NCBI GenBank assembly: GCA_003045895.1
Contig: PZPC01000041.1
Location: 1 to 42,240, forward strand
Source of the DNA: Bacteroidota bacterium
Lineage (GTDB): Bacteria; Bacteroidota; Bacteroidia; Chitinophagales; Saprospiraceae
Reading direction: 5' to 3'
Length of the DNA: 42,240 nucleotides
Below the pieces are notes generated by a model, which was given only the letters and a program-made list of their open reading frames with translations, had not been told where the DNA came from and did no database searches. Below are positions 1-9,788 of the stretch, one piece after another. The translations under genes were made by a program, and so were the position numbers. The stretch's first letter is position 1; each line of letters opens with the position of its first letter.

Positions 1-82
1 TAGTCCGACTTCCTCTTTCCGACCACCAACTTCCTACCTCCAACTTCCTACCTCCGACTTCCGACCTCCAACTTCAAACTAC
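1..82. repeat. Low-complexity tandem repeat tract, block A
   Basis: Short 7-nt-like units (CTTCCGA, CCTCCAA, CTTCCTA) run in series and make the plus strand almost purely pyrimidine apart from the GA or AA step. The 21-nt string at 4-24 recurs exactly at 193-213 in block B, so the two blocks share origin. I see no gene in it. It lies beyond the 3' end of the giant minus-strand gene. It continues past the window edge, so the true left end is unknown. Confidence 0.8.
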
Positions 83-189
83 CTTTTTCTTAAGATATTG
101 ACTACCAGTGTTTTGTGAAATATTGTTTTTGAGCTGGCAATTAAAGGTAGCAACCTCTTTTTTGGTCGGCGTGCAGCGGCGGCTTATAG

Positions 190-265
190 CCTTCCGACTT
201 CCTCTTTCCGACCTCCGACCTCCGACTTCCGACCTCCGACTTCCGACCTCCGACTTCCGACCTCC
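190..265. repeat. Low-complexity tandem repeat tract, block B
   Basis: About three and a half copies of a 14-nt unit (CTTCCGACCTCCGA) follow the 21-nt string shared with block A. On the minus strand the tract is purine-rich and starts directly after the stop codon of the 2298-residue protein. Translated on the minus strand it gives only repetitive Arg/Ser/Glu/Val/Gly text, which I read as a spurious frame. The 107 or so bases between blocks A and B hold no gene I can support. Confidence 0.85.
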
Positions 266-266
266 C

Positions 267-3200
267 TCACCTCACCAAAACCACATCCCCCACATACGTA
301 ATAACCGTACCATCCGTAAAGCCAATTTCGATGAAATAAGCGTAGGCGGCGGCTGGCAGTTCCTGACCATTGAAGGTGCCATCCCAACCCTGGGCAGGAT
401 CGTTGGGTGGGAAGTTGCGGCGTTCGAAAACCAGGCTGCCCCAGCGGTTGTAAATTTCCAGGCGACGGATCAGTGCTACTTCCCTGGCGCCGTTGGGAAA
501 GAACAGGTCATTGTTGCCATCGCCATTCGGACTGAAGGCCGTGGGGAGAAATACCCGCCGTGGGCGTTCCACAATGACTGGAATCCGCACTTCATCGTAA
601 CAGCCAAAAGCATCACTTACCCGGAGGTAGTAAACCGTGGTCTCCAGCGGACGAACGATGGGTTGCAGGCAATCGACGCAGGAAAGATAACCATTGTCAG
701 GGCGCCAGCTGACGATACTATCCCCCCGAATATTGTAAACCCAGGTACTGATCTGGGCCGTGTCGCCGTAATTGAGGACGAGCTCAGTAGGGGTTTCGAT
801 ACGAATCGGGGGCGGCTCCACCAGGGTCAGGGAGTCGGTGTTTTGGCAACCATTTTGGTCTGCGACGACCAACGCGTAGGTGCCCGGCCGCACGGCCTGT
901 TCTGCTTCGGTACTAAAGCTAGCGCCTTCGTCAACGGAATAGCGATAGGGGGGCGTACCACCTGCCGGTTCGAAGATAAAATACCCATTGTCACCGAAGC
1001 AATTGGGCGCGATTTGTTCCACGCTGCTCGTCAGTAAAGTGGGCTCGGTCAGGCGAATAGTACGCGGATAGGTGCAACCGTTGGTATCGCTGATAACCAA
1101 GGTGTAGTTGTCGGCGGGAAGGTGGTCAAGGTGGGGCCCGTCTTCACCGTTATGCCACAGGAATGCATAGGGCGCCGTTCCGCCAGCAGCAGCTACCGTA
1201 ATCGAGCCATCAGCAGCGCCAAAGCAACTGATGGGTTCAATCAACAAGTCACTGATCGTCAGACTATCGGGTTGGGTAATAGTGTAGGTAGGCGATTGGA
1301 GCGAACACCCATATTGATCGAGCAAATTGACCCGGTAGCTTCCTGCGGGTAAGTTTTGGACATTTTCGTCGGCAGCGCCATGGCTCCAGGAAAAATCGTA
1401 AGGTGCGTGGCCACCCGTAGCGCTAACCTCCAGGTTGCCATCCTGTCCGCCGTAACAACTGACGGCTGTTTGTGTGGCAAGGTCAATCGCCAGTGGGGGC
1501 GGAGCTGGAATGCGGAAGGGAATCGCTACCAGGCAGCCGGCTCCGTCCAGGATACGGAGCAGGTGGTCACCTGCCAATAAATTGGGGTTGCTGGTGGCCG
1601 TGGTGCCGTCTTCCCAGCTAAAGGTCAGCGGAGCGGTACCGCCGTAAAGGGAATCTACCTGAGCCAACCCATCAGCGCTGTAGGAACAGCGGGTAGAATC
1701 GATGGCCAAGGTGTATACCAATTGTGGGGCCTGGGCTACAAACAGCGAATCACTGACCAATTGGCAGCCATTGGCATCGCTGACGGTGAGTTGGTACCAA
1801 CCACTCGTTAAATTGACGATTGTCGGTGTTCCACCCGGGCCATTGGACCATTGGTAAGCATAATCCGGTGTACCACCAGTGGGCTGCACCGCAAGCTGAC
1901 CATCATTGCCGCCGTAGCAGCTGACCGGTTGGCTGCTGTTTATCCCAATTGCCAGGCTGTCCGGTTCTGTTAATGTTCCCGCAATAGTGGTGCGGCAGCC
2001 AGCTGCGTCGGTTGCGGTAAATTCGTACATCCCTGCACTCAAATTGCTGAATAGTGGACTCGTTTGGGCTGGCAAATTTCCCTGTTGGTAGGTAAGGGGA
2101 GGGCTGGCTAGTGCGACTGATAGGGAGAGTCCGCCATCAATGGCTCCCCGGCAGGAAATGTCCTGGCCCGTATAATCAGTGGCGACCGCAATGGTGGGGC
2201 GCAATGCGGGCCGCACGGTTACGGCTACCGTATCCGTCGAAAGACATTGCCCCCCTCGATTAGTGGTCAAAAGCATGCCGTAGGTTGCCGTGGCCAGTCC
2301 GGTATTGGTCAGCGTCAGGGTGGTAAATGCACTGTCGGGTTGCCCAATGGTGCCGGGTAAATTTATCGACTGCGGCTGCCATTGGTAGGTGATATTGCCC
2401 AATCGTTCGTCGGTACCCAACCAGACGGTGTCGCCACTACACAGCGTTTGATCCGGGCCAGCATTGCGCAGGGCAGGCGTCGGCAAAGCGACGACCCGCG
2501 CTGGCTCACACTGGCACGAATAGCCCGGATTTCGGTAAGTGACCAATAGTTGGCAACTTTGGTCACTGGGTACCACGTAGGTGATACGGTCCAGCCAACT
2601 ACCACCAGCCGCCAAATTGAGGGGGCGCTCCGGACTGGTATAAAGCAGCACATCGGTACCGGGATCCAGTTGGCCATTGTTGTTTTGGTCGAGGTACACT
2701 TCCCACACCAGGCTGTCGGTACGCGCGGGGCGGTTGTCCAGATTGGTCAGGCGCAAGTGGGTCGTGATCTGCTCGGCGGTATTGCCCAGATTGACCGACT
2801 GGTGGTCGACCAGACTGAAGTCCAGGCGGTCTTTTTGCTGGGCCACGCTGCTGGTGTCGGACTGGAGTACCAGCAGAATATTACAGCTATCCTGCGGACT
2901 CAAGCGGCAAGCTACCTGGTTTTGCAAAACGGCGGCCAGGCTTATTTCGGCAGTCGTACAATCCAGCAATTCCTCACCCAGATCAGCTACCTGGAAGGAA
3001 AAAACAATGGAATCGCCCGGCGGAACACCCGCCGGCAGTTGGAATTGCAGGAGACGGGCGCCAAATTGTTCCGTTTGCGCAACCAGCGCAGTTGGCCCGA
3101 TGCTACTCCCGTCCACGAAGCCAAAAGCCCGCGGAAGGGTAAGGACGGCAAATTCCAGGTCACTGGTGGCCAGCGGCCCCAGGTTGACCAATTTAGCCGC

Positions 3201-6200
3201 AATGCGACTGTTGTCACAAGCTTGCAGACCATTGTCGGGCATACCCAGGAAGAGGGCATAGTTATTGGTAATGCTGGGAAGGCCGGCAATGAGCAGGCGT
3301 TCTGAAAAAGCGGTTTTTTCTTCTATCTGGCCACAACTGTTGACGGCCTGGGCCTGGAATTCCAGGCGTAGGCCAGCGTTCAGGCCACAGCGGGTGAGGA
3401 GTTTAAAGGCCAGTTGGTAGGTATTGTTGGGTGCCCGGTCGACGCCTGCTAAGCGGGTCAACCCGTTGGGGTCATTGGCAAGGGCCCAGGTATAGGCATT
3501 GTTGCCCAGCAATTGTGGGTCGTTGAGCGGCCGCCAATTGCCCGAGCCAGCGGGCGATTCCAGCAGACTGCTCCCCGCCACCACTTCCGCTCCCAGGGGG
3601 AGATCTACCCGGAGCGCGTTGCCGTAAGCGGTAGGGAGCTGCAGATTGGACACCAGCACCCGGTAATCGAGCTCCTCGCACAGCGGTGCCGGTAAGGGAG
3701 GCCCCGTGACAACCATGCTCAGGGAAACTGCCGTAGGCTGAATATAAAGGGATAAGGTGCGGTTGGCACACGAAAAGAAGGTGCCGGCCAGTTGGTAACC
3801 CGCGCCCGGATCCGGGTTGGGGTAATCCACGCAGGAATAACCGAGTTTAGCCGTCAGTTCCTGGCGTTCACAGCCCGTGTAGCGACCGCGTATGCGGAAG
3901 TTGCGACCTGAAAAGGCGGCCACATTACCCAGGCGAACCCAGTAGTTCTCGCCGGAGGAATAGTTGAGGAGCGGCAACGCGACCGGATTATTGGGGTTGG
4001 TTACTTCTTCAATGGCAAAAATGGTGACCGCAGGGTTGGCTTCGATGGCCAGCCAGGCATGCCGGATGAGTTTGTCGGCATTCCCATAGCTCGTATTGTT
4101 GTTTACCCGTAGCTCCCAGCTGACGGTGTCGGAATTAGGGATAAATTCCTGCGGGGAAGCCAGCAGCAGGTTTGCCGTTGGCTGCAACAGGGTTTTGCTG
4201 GTATTGGTCTGGCGGGAAGTGATGGTATCGCGGCGGTCGGCTGGTGCGTTCAGGTAGCGGATCATATCGGCTTCCATCGCGATCCCGAAAGGCGTTCCGT
4301 TGGGAACCAGGCAGCCCGGTACTGCGCGGAAACGGATGTTGTGCACCGGATTACTACCGCCGATCACCAAATCCCCGGCGGGCCAATCCCCGGGGTTGCG
4401 GTAGGTAAAGAGCGTGGTGGTACCGTCGAAAGCTACCAGCGGGTCGGGCAGGGGGACAATCACGTAAGGTGCTGTGCTGGAGACGGCGTCGTTCTCGTCA
4501 AAAGAGCCGTTGGCCAGCAGGTCACTGCTGCCCGGTTGGAGTTGCCAGTTGCCCTCCAGGTAAATCCGGACTTCGGCCACGTCAACGATAGAGCGAACCT
4601 CGTTGGGGAATTGGTCGGCATCGTAAATATGTCCTGGGTTGGCAATCGAGTTGTTGTTGAAATAAATCGCGCCACAGCCGTAGTGTTCCTGGTTGGAATA
4701 GCCCAGATTGACGTTGGGAATGACCTGTTCCAAGACAAAATTATCGAGGTACTGGTTGCAGCTGATTTCCTGGCCGTTTCGGACCAGGTAGAGTTGTCCG
4801 GTTAGTTCCGGAATGGGGAGGGCCCGCCGCGGGGTGTTGGTGGTTACGAGGGAGTAAATGGAAAAAACGAGGCTGTCGCCCGCCCTGCGTTGGTGGTTTT
4901 CGAGACAACCTCCGGGACCGAAAAACGCCTCCAGAGCGGCCACCAGCTGGTGCTCTCCTGTACTGGTGTTATAGGTTAGGGTAACGGGTGCGCCGGTGCA
5001 GGTGGCAGAAAATCCGTCAGCAGCAAAGTATTCCAAAGTTGTTCCAACCGGTTCAAAAAAAGGCAGGGTCGGATCGGCAAAGGAGGGGTTCATACCCTGG
5101 TAAGTCACCCGGGCAAAAAGTTCGTCGTAGGGGCCGTTCCCCCGGAATACCCCTTGCAATCGCAACGCTACGGAGTCGAAATCAATGGCCGCCCCCAGAT
5201 TAATAGTGGGATCAAGTGCAGGATCAACCCGCGCGGTGTGAGCGGCATTGGTCCAACCTAAGTTGATGCGTTCGGCCGAAAATTTGCGGGTATCAATCCC
5301 TTCCAGACAAGGCTGGCACTGGGGCAGGTAGTCCATCACAATCTCCTGACAGTCAATTCGCTTGGGTGGACTGCAACCGGGGCTACAGAAGTAAAGAAAG
5401 CTCAGGTTGATGGTCGTATCCACAATGGCTTCGCCGCAGTCCAGGCTCACCGACAGCCCCCAGGGTTGGGTAAAGGTGCCGCGCTCGGTGCTGGCCAGCC
5501 GGATGGTGTCGCCGTTGCGCTCCACGATTCCATAAAATTGCCCCGGACCGTAAGCCGTGTTTTCGGCTACCAGGCCGTCCGGTAAGATGATTTCCAGCAC
5601 GATGGAGTCTGTGGCACTGCAGGGACTGTTCCAGGCACCATCCGGCCGGATTTCCAGGGTGGTCACCTGCCCGGGATTGAGGTTGTTTTCCGCCAGTTCT
5701 ACGGAATAGGTGATGGTACGGTGGGTGAACAGGGAAACCACGTTGATGCCAGGATCATTGACACTGTACCAGTAGGACCGTACCTGCTCGCACTGGTCGC
5801 GATAGTAGTAGCCCACCCGCAAATTGGTCTCTGCGCCGCCGTTGTAGGGGTATCCACTCAGGAAAGCACAATCGGTCGTAGCGTATGGATCGTAAATGAT
5901 ATGAACCTCCACGGTAGTACTGTTGCCCACCGGCAGGTCGTCAAAAAAACCATCGCCATCTACGTCGGCCAGTCCGCCGGCCCCGTCGGGGTCGCTGGTG
6001 AGTTGACCGAATCGCAGGTTATAACCCAAAAGTGGTGCCGGATTGGGAAACTGAAAAAGTCCCAGGTCAATGGGGTTACCCGCAATGGTAACCCGAATAC
6101 GCCAGTTGGGAAAGATCGTCTGGTTGACGGGTTCGGTATTGCTGAAGAGGTTGTTGTTCAAACCCAGGCCTAAAATGAGATCGTAGATGGCGCCAGCCCC

Positions 6201-7163
6201 GGGGGCATTTTCTTCTCCCCGATTTTCCAGCAGATAATTTAAATGCAGGGTGTCACAAAAACCTCCACCCACCAGGCTGGGGTTGCTGGCTACCGTCTGG
6301 CTGGCAAATCCGGAGGTGTTGCGGATGCGCAGGTCGGTCGTACCCGTAGCCTGGGTCAGTAAGGTGTTGGTCACAAAACGTTGGCACAGCTCCTCACCGC
6401 AGCGCCAGAACAGTTCGATGGTTGAGTTGGCGGGTGCGCAGTCGAGGAGCCGTACCCGCTCGGTCAGGCGCAGGGTGTCCCCAAAATCAAAAGTCAGGTC
6501 CCCACCCGGCAGCTCATTACCCGTTAGGAAAAAGGTGTCGACCCCCGGCCCACTGCCCAGCAAGGTGCCCAGATTGAGCCCCAGGGAAGCCATTCCCGGA
6601 TCGTAGCGGTTTAGAAAGAAGAGGGTGTCGAGCCGGGCGCCGGGCGTCGATTGGATAATGGTGAACGTTCGGTTGGCGGTGGTTGCAACAGCGAGATTAA
6701 GGACCGGAAAGTCGATGGCGGTAATCACCACTTCCGGGAAGGCATAATTAGCCAGGGGCTGCTCGGTAGCAGTGACGTCGCTACCATTAACCGTCATGGC
6801 GTAGTTGACACCGGCATCATTGGAAAACGAACAATTGATAATCGTGGAGAAGGAAATTTCCTGCGTCGACAAGGCCATCAGGTCCGGAAAACGAAAGCGG
6901 GGAAACGAACGATCGCTCAGGTCGAACTCCTGCGCAAAGCCCTGGATACTGCCGGGGACGTATTCCATTCCCGTAGGCAACTGAACCCGCAGGATCAGAT
7001 TGCCATAGCCGTTGCTACCGGCGTTGATCACGGACAGGGTATAACTCGCTGGCTCCCCACAGGCCACCATGGTTTCGGGAGAGGAAAGCGGCGTCAGTAT
7101 CACCTGTGCTTGCACCACGGCCAGGCCGAGGCTCAAAAATAAAAAAAGAATAATGTGTTTCAT
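267..7163 (-). CDS. Giant T9SS-secreted surface protein with DUF11-like and SprB repeats
   Basis: A 2298-residue protein with an N-terminal signal peptide (hydrophobic residues about 4-18, cleavage near residue 20 after QA). Residues about 25-1560 look like a chain of DUF11-type beta-sandwich repeats rich in Asn, Pro and Gly with scattered Cys. An Ig/PKD-like unit begins near 1570 (NAGPDQTLC). Six SprB-type repeats follow from about 1665 to 2112, each starting with a motif such as SCYGGNDG and containing GGTxPY and DxxGC. The last 90 or so residues (FLPTAFSPNGDG, YNRWG, WDGTFNG) form the gliding-motility-associated type B T9SS sorting domain. The family is exported by T9SS and displayed on or released from the outer membrane; adhesion is the usual inferred role. 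It has its own promoter behind the TonB receptor gene. The exact function and ligand are unknown. Confidence 0.93.
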   Translation of the reverse strand: MKHIILFLFLSLGLAVVQAQVILTPLSSPETMVACGEPASYTLSVINAGSNGYGNLILRVQLPTGMEYVPGSIQGFAQEFDLSDRSFPRFRFPDLMALSTQEISFSTIINCSFSNDAGVNYAMTVNGSDVTATEQPLANYAFPEVVITAIDFPVLNLAVATTANRTFTIIQSTPGARLDTLFFLNRYDPGMASLGLNLGTLLGSGPGVDTFFLTGNELPGGDLTFDFGDTLRLTERVRLLDCAPANSTIELFWRCGEELCQRFVTNTLLTQATGTTDLRIRNTSGFASQTVASNPSLVGGGFCDTLHLNYLLENRGEENAPGAGAIYDLILGLGLNNNLFSNTEPVNQTIFPNWRIRVTIAGNPIDLGLFQFPNPAPLLGYNLRFGQLTSDPDGAGGLADVDGDGFFDDLPVGNSTTVEVHIIYDPYATTDCAFLSGYPYNGGAETNLRVGYYYRDQCEQVRSYWYSVNDPGINVVSLFTHRTITYSVELAENNLNPGQVTTLEIRPDGAWNSPCSATDSIVLEIILPDGLVAENTAYGPGQFYGIVERNGDTIRLASTERGTFTQPWGLSVSLDCGEAIVDTTINLSFLYFCSPGCSPPKRIDCQEIVMDYLPQCQPCLEGIDTRKFSAERINLGWTNAAHTARVDPALDPTINLGAAIDFDSVALRLQGVFRGNGPYDELFARVTYQGMNPSFADPTLPFFEPVGTTLEYFAADGFSATCTGAPVTLTYNTSTGEHQLVAALEAFFGPGGCLENHQRRAGDSLVFSIYSLVTTNTPRRALPIPELTGQLYLVRNGQEISCNQYLDNFVLEQVIPNVNLGYSNQEHYGCGAIYFNNNSIANPGHIYDADQFPNEVRSIVDVAEVRIYLEGNWQLQPGSSDLLANGSFDENDAVSSTAPYVIVPLPDPLVAFDGTTTLFTYRNPGDWPAGDLVIGGSNPVHNIRFRAVPGCLVPNGTPFGIAMEADMIRYLNAPADRRDTITSRQTNTSKTLLQPTANLLLASPQEFIPNSDTVSWELRVNNNTSYGNADKLIRHAWLAIEANPAVTIFAIEEVTNPNNPVALPLLNYSSGENYWVRLGNVAAFSGRNFRIRGRYTGCERQELTAKLGYSCVDYPNPDPGAGYQLAGTFFSCANRTLSLYIQPTAVSLSMVVTGPPLPAPLCEELDYRVLVSNLQLPTAYGNALRVDLPLGAEVVAGSSLLESPAGSGNWRPLNDPQLLGNNAYTWALANDPNGLTRLAGVDRAPNNTYQLAFKLLTRCGLNAGLRLEFQAQAVNSCGQIEEKTAFSERLLIAGLPSITNNYALFLGMPDNGLQACDNSRIAAKLVNLGPLATSDLEFAVLTLPRAFGFVDGSSIGPTALVAQTEQFGARLLQFQLPAGVPPGDSIVFSFQVADLGEELLDCTTAEISLAAVLQNQVACRLSPQDSCNILLVLQSDTSSVAQQKDRLDFSLVDHQSVNLGNTAEQITTHLRLTNLDNRPARTDSLVWEVYLDQNNNGQLDPGTDVLLYTSPERPLNLAAGGSWLDRITYVVPSDQSCQLLVTYRNPGYSCQCEPARVVALPTPALRNAGPDQTLCSGDTVWLGTDERLGNITYQWQPQSINLPGTIGQPDSAFTTLTLTNTGLATATYGMLLTTNRGGQCLSTDTVAVTVRPALRPTIAVATDYTGQDISCRGAIDGGLSLSVALASPPLTYQQGNLPAQTSPLFSNLSAGMYEFTATDAAGCRTTIAGTLTEPDSLAIGINSSQPVSCYGGNDGQLAVQPTGGTPDYAYQWSNGPGGTPTIVNLTSGWYQLTVSDANGCQLVSDSLFVAQAPQLVYTLAIDSTRCSYSADGLAQVDSLYGGTAPLTFSWEDGTTATSNPNLLAGDHLLRILDGAGCLVAIPFRIPAPPPLAIDLATQTAVSCYGGQDGNLEVSATGGHAPYDFSWSHGAADENVQNLPAGSYRVNLLDQYGCSLQSPTYTITQPDSLTISDLLIEPISCFGAADGSITVAAAGGTAPYAFLWHNGEDGPHLDHLPADNYTLVISDTNGCTYPRTIRLTEPTLLTSSVEQIAPNCFGDNGYFIFEPAGGTPPYRYSVDEGASFSTEAEQAVRPGTYALVVADQNGCQNTDSLTLVEPPPIRIETPTELVLNYGDTAQISTWVYNIRGDSIVSWRPDNGYLSCVDCLQPIVRPLETTVYYLRVSDAFGCYDEVRIPVIVERPRRVFLPTAFSPNGDGNNDLFFPNGAREVALIRRLEIYNRWGSLVFERRNFPPNDPAQGWDGTFNGQELPAAAYAYFIEIGFTDGTVITYVGDVVLVR

Positions 7164-7247
7164 GGGGTTGGTATCAATGCACTACCGAATTGATTTTGCA
7201 CCATTCCATGTGATAGATAAGTAGGTAGTGTACAAGGGAGGGTAAAA

Positions 7248-7279
7248 CAAAGATAAAAAGACTTGGGGGAAACCTCAAA
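7248..7279 (-). promoter_or_regulatory. Bacteroidota-type promoter for the giant surface-protein gene
   Basis: On the minus strand a TTTG box (7276-7279) is followed after 20 nt by TATCTTTG (7248-7255), which fits the Bacteroidota sigma factor consensus TTTG-N19/20-TAnnTTTG. Transcription would start near 7240, about 75 nt before the start codon. The upstream box lies 3 nt beyond the stop of the TonB receptor gene, so the two genes probably have separate promoters. Confidence 0.65.
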
Positions 7280-7282
7280 TGA

Positions 7283-9625
7283 TTACTTACCCTGCCACGA
7301 AAAATTCCAGGTAATACTGGGAATAATAGGGAACAACGACACCTTGATGGCTTTGGCCTGAGCCGTTCCCGCTGCGGTATCCGTACTCAGATCGTAGTAG
7401 ATGAAGAAGGGGTTGCGCCGGTTGTAGACATTGTAGATTGAGAATACCCAACTGGACTTAAAATCCCGAACCTTGCGGTCGGGGCGCCGGGTATAGGTAG
7501 CCGATACGTCGAGTCGGTGGTAAGGCTGGATACGCCCACTGTTGCGGGCGCCGTATTCCTGCACCAGGTTTTGCTCAATGAAATAGAGGCTCTGCAACGG
7601 CGTATAAGCCTGCCCGGTACCGTAGACAAAAGCACCACCCAACGCCCATTTGGGATGAAGTGGGTAGTTGACCACCACGGAAATATCGTGCCGCCGGTCG
7701 AAGACCGCCGGGAAAGTCTGGCCGTTGTTGATGTCGGGGAATTGGCGCTCCGTGCGCGCGAGGGTGTAACCTATCCAGCCGGTGAGGTCGCCTTTGCGCT
7801 TGTTGAGGAAGAATTCTGCCCCGTAGGCCCGGCCCTTGCCGAAAACGAACTCCAGTTCCAGGTTGTCGGCGGCGTTGTTGACATAATTCTCGCGGTAGTC
7901 GATTTGGTTGTTCAGGTCCTTGTAATAGACCTCCACACTCGTCTCGAAGGTATTGTCCTGGAAATTCTGGAAATACCCCAGTGCATACTGGATGCCGCGC
8001 TGGGGTTTGATCCGCTGGGAACTCGGCACCCACACGTCGGCGGGTAGGGTAGAGGTCGAGTTGCTCACCAGGTGCAGGTACTGGTTGGTGACGGTAATGC
8101 CCGCCTTCAGGCTGGCGTTGGGGGTGAGGGTGTAGCGGGCCGCTAACCGGGGTTCTAAACCGGTGTAGGTAATGACGGGGTCACCTTTGCCGAAGACTTC
8201 TCCGTTGGTGGGTGAGGTGTAGGGCCCCAACTGGGTGAAGGTCGAAAAACGCAGGCCGTAGTTGACGTTGAGTCGTTGGCTGATCTTCCAGTCGTCCTGA
8301 ATGAAGGTGCCCGTTTCGTGGGCAAAGTTGGGCTCCAGGTTGTTGGAAAAGGTCTCTTCGCCGTTGGTGGCATTGGCGACATTGGGCGATAGCCGGTGGT
8401 AGGTGTAGTGTACCCCATACTTGATGCTGTGCCGGGGATTGGGGAAGTAGTCGAAATCGAGTTTGAGATTCATGTCCCGGACCCCACTGGTAACATTGAC
8501 GGAAAAGTCGGCCTGCCCGCCTGCGAAACCGAAGTCGTAATCGTTGTAGATGGCTGATAGATTGAAGAAGAGCTTCTCGTTGAACAGGTGGTTCCAACGC
8601 AGGGTGGCCGTCGCGTTGCCGTAAGGTAAATTGAAAAAGAAATCCCGGGTACTGCTGCGGTACTTGAGGACATCCCGCCCGAAATAGGTGCTCAGGAACA
8701 CCCGGTCGCGGTCGGAGAAACGGACGTTGACCTTGGCGTTGAGATCGTAGAAATAATAGTTCGTACCCGCAAAATTGGTGTTGTCAATAGCGGGCTGGGC
8801 CAGGTCCAGCGCGTAGGTTCGCCGCGCCGAAACAATGAAGGAGGATTGGTTCCTGACAATGGGACCCTGGGCGGTTAGCCGGCTGGAAATGATGCCGACG
8901 CCCCCCTCGAGCTCGTAGTGCTGCTTATTGCCTTCTTTCATCTGAATATCTACCACCGACGACAACCGCGAGCCGTAATTGGCGGGCATCCCGCCTTTGA
9001 TGAGGGTCGTGTTTTTGATGGCATCGGCATTGAAGACCGAAAAGAATCCGAGCAGGTGGCCCGAGTTGTAGACCGTCGCTTCGTCCAGCAGCACCAGGTT
9101 CTGGTCTGGCCCGCCACCGCGCACGTAAAACCCCGAGCTTCCTTCTCCGGCCGATAGTACGCCCGGCAGCAACTGGATGGCTTTAAGGACATCCACTTCA
9201 CCCAACAAGGCGGGCAATTGCTTGATCTGGTCGATGGATACGGCTACCGTACCCATTTTGGTATCCTGCACGTTTTTGTCCTCCGCTTCTCCCGTTACCA
9301 CTACTTCGGCAAGCTGTAGCCCTTCGCTCATGGCTACGTCCAGCGTTTGCTTCGCCTGCAGGTCCACTACGAGCGTTTGATCCTGGAAGCCGAGGTAACT
9401 GAAAACCAACGCGTAATTTCCTTTTTCCAAAGTCAGCGAGTAAAACCCATAGGCATTGCTGGCCGTTCCCTGGCCGGGATCGTTTTTTACGTAGATATTG
9501 GCACCAATGAGGGTTTCCCCACTATTGGCATCCGTTACATAACCACTAACGGTATAGGTTTGCGAGCCTACCACGAAAGGAAGAAATAGCAACAGCAGTA
9601 AGGACAAACGTTGCGCGATCGGCAT
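7283..9625 (-). CDS. TonB-dependent outer-membrane receptor
   Basis: A 780-residue outer-membrane transporter expected to use TonB energy to import a substrate that cannot be named from sequence. Order of parts: signal peptide (about 1-21), a carboxypeptidase-regulatory-like beta-sandwich (about 24-110, VSGYVTDANSGETLIGAN), a plug domain (about 115-235, with VRGGGPDQNLVLLDE), then a beta-barrel ending in an aromatic residue near the C-terminus (WNFSW). There is no SusD-like partner next to it, which argues against a classical SusCD glycan system. The downstream giant surface protein is on the same strand but has its own promoter. The length is typical for this receptor class. Confidence 0.92.
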   Translation of the reverse strand: MPIAQRLSLLLLLFLPFVVGSQTYTVSGYVTDANSGETLIGANIYVKNDPGQGTASNAYGFYSLTLEKGNYALVFSYLGFQDQTLVVDLQAKQTLDVAMSEGLQLAEVVVTGEAEDKNVQDTKMGTVAVSIDQIKQLPALLGEVDVLKAIQLLPGVLSAGEGSSGFYVRGGGPDQNLVLLDEATVYNSGHLLGFFSVFNADAIKNTTLIKGGMPANYGSRLSSVVDIQMKEGNKQHYELEGGVGIISSRLTAQGPIVRNQSSFIVSARRTYALDLAQPAIDNTNFAGTNYYFYDLNAKVNVRFSDRDRVFLSTYFGRDVLKYRSSTRDFFFNLPYGNATATLRWNHLFNEKLFFNLSAIYNDYDFGFAGGQADFSVNVTSGVRDMNLKLDFDYFPNPRHSIKYGVHYTYHRLSPNVANATNGEETFSNNLEPNFAHETGTFIQDDWKISQRLNVNYGLRFSTFTQLGPYTSPTNGEVFGKGDPVITYTGLEPRLAARYTLTPNASLKAGITVTNQYLHLVSNSTSTLPADVWVPSSQRIKPQRGIQYALGYFQNFQDNTFETSVEVYYKDLNNQIDYRENYVNNAADNLELEFVFGKGRAYGAEFFLNKRKGDLTGWIGYTLARTERQFPDINNGQTFPAVFDRRHDISVVVNYPLHPKWALGGAFVYGTGQAYTPLQSLYFIEQNLVQEYGARNSGRIQPYHRLDVSATYTRRPDRKVRDFKSSWVFSIYNVYNRRNPFFIYYDLSTDTAAGTAQAKAIKVSLFPIIPSITWNFSWQGK

Positions 9626-9731
9626 GATGGGGTAAGTTGGATTGTAATCAATGTCTTAAAACGAAATTACGGAAAGGGTAGTTTAGTGGGGCGGGCGATT
9701 TCCGACTCCAATTTTCCCACTTCTCAGCCCT

Positions 9732-9785
9732 AACTTTTACACTTGCCCCACTTTTACCCGTTTACCCCGTTTACACTTTTACACC
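9732..9785. repeat. Pyrimidine-biased ACTTTTAC/GTTTACCCC tract
   Basis: A run of related short units (ACTTTTACAC, ACTTTTACCC, GTTTACCCC, GTTTACAC) sits just after the stop of the UbiD-family gene on the minus strand, where it reads as purine-rich GTGTAAAAGTG-like text. It resembles in style, not in sequence, the tracts at 1-265. A short version is seen at 36972-37000. No coding content was seen. Confidence 0.6.
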
Positions 9786-9788
9786 TCG

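Noticed and set aside
190-265. CRISPR-like look of the repeated units
   Set aside because: The units are 7-14 nt, contiguous and without unique spacers; no cas gene is in the window.
108-1037. 309-residue plus-strand open frame
   Set aside because: It lies opposite the conserved C-terminal domain of the giant surface protein, shows no domain of its own, and begins in the repeat tract.
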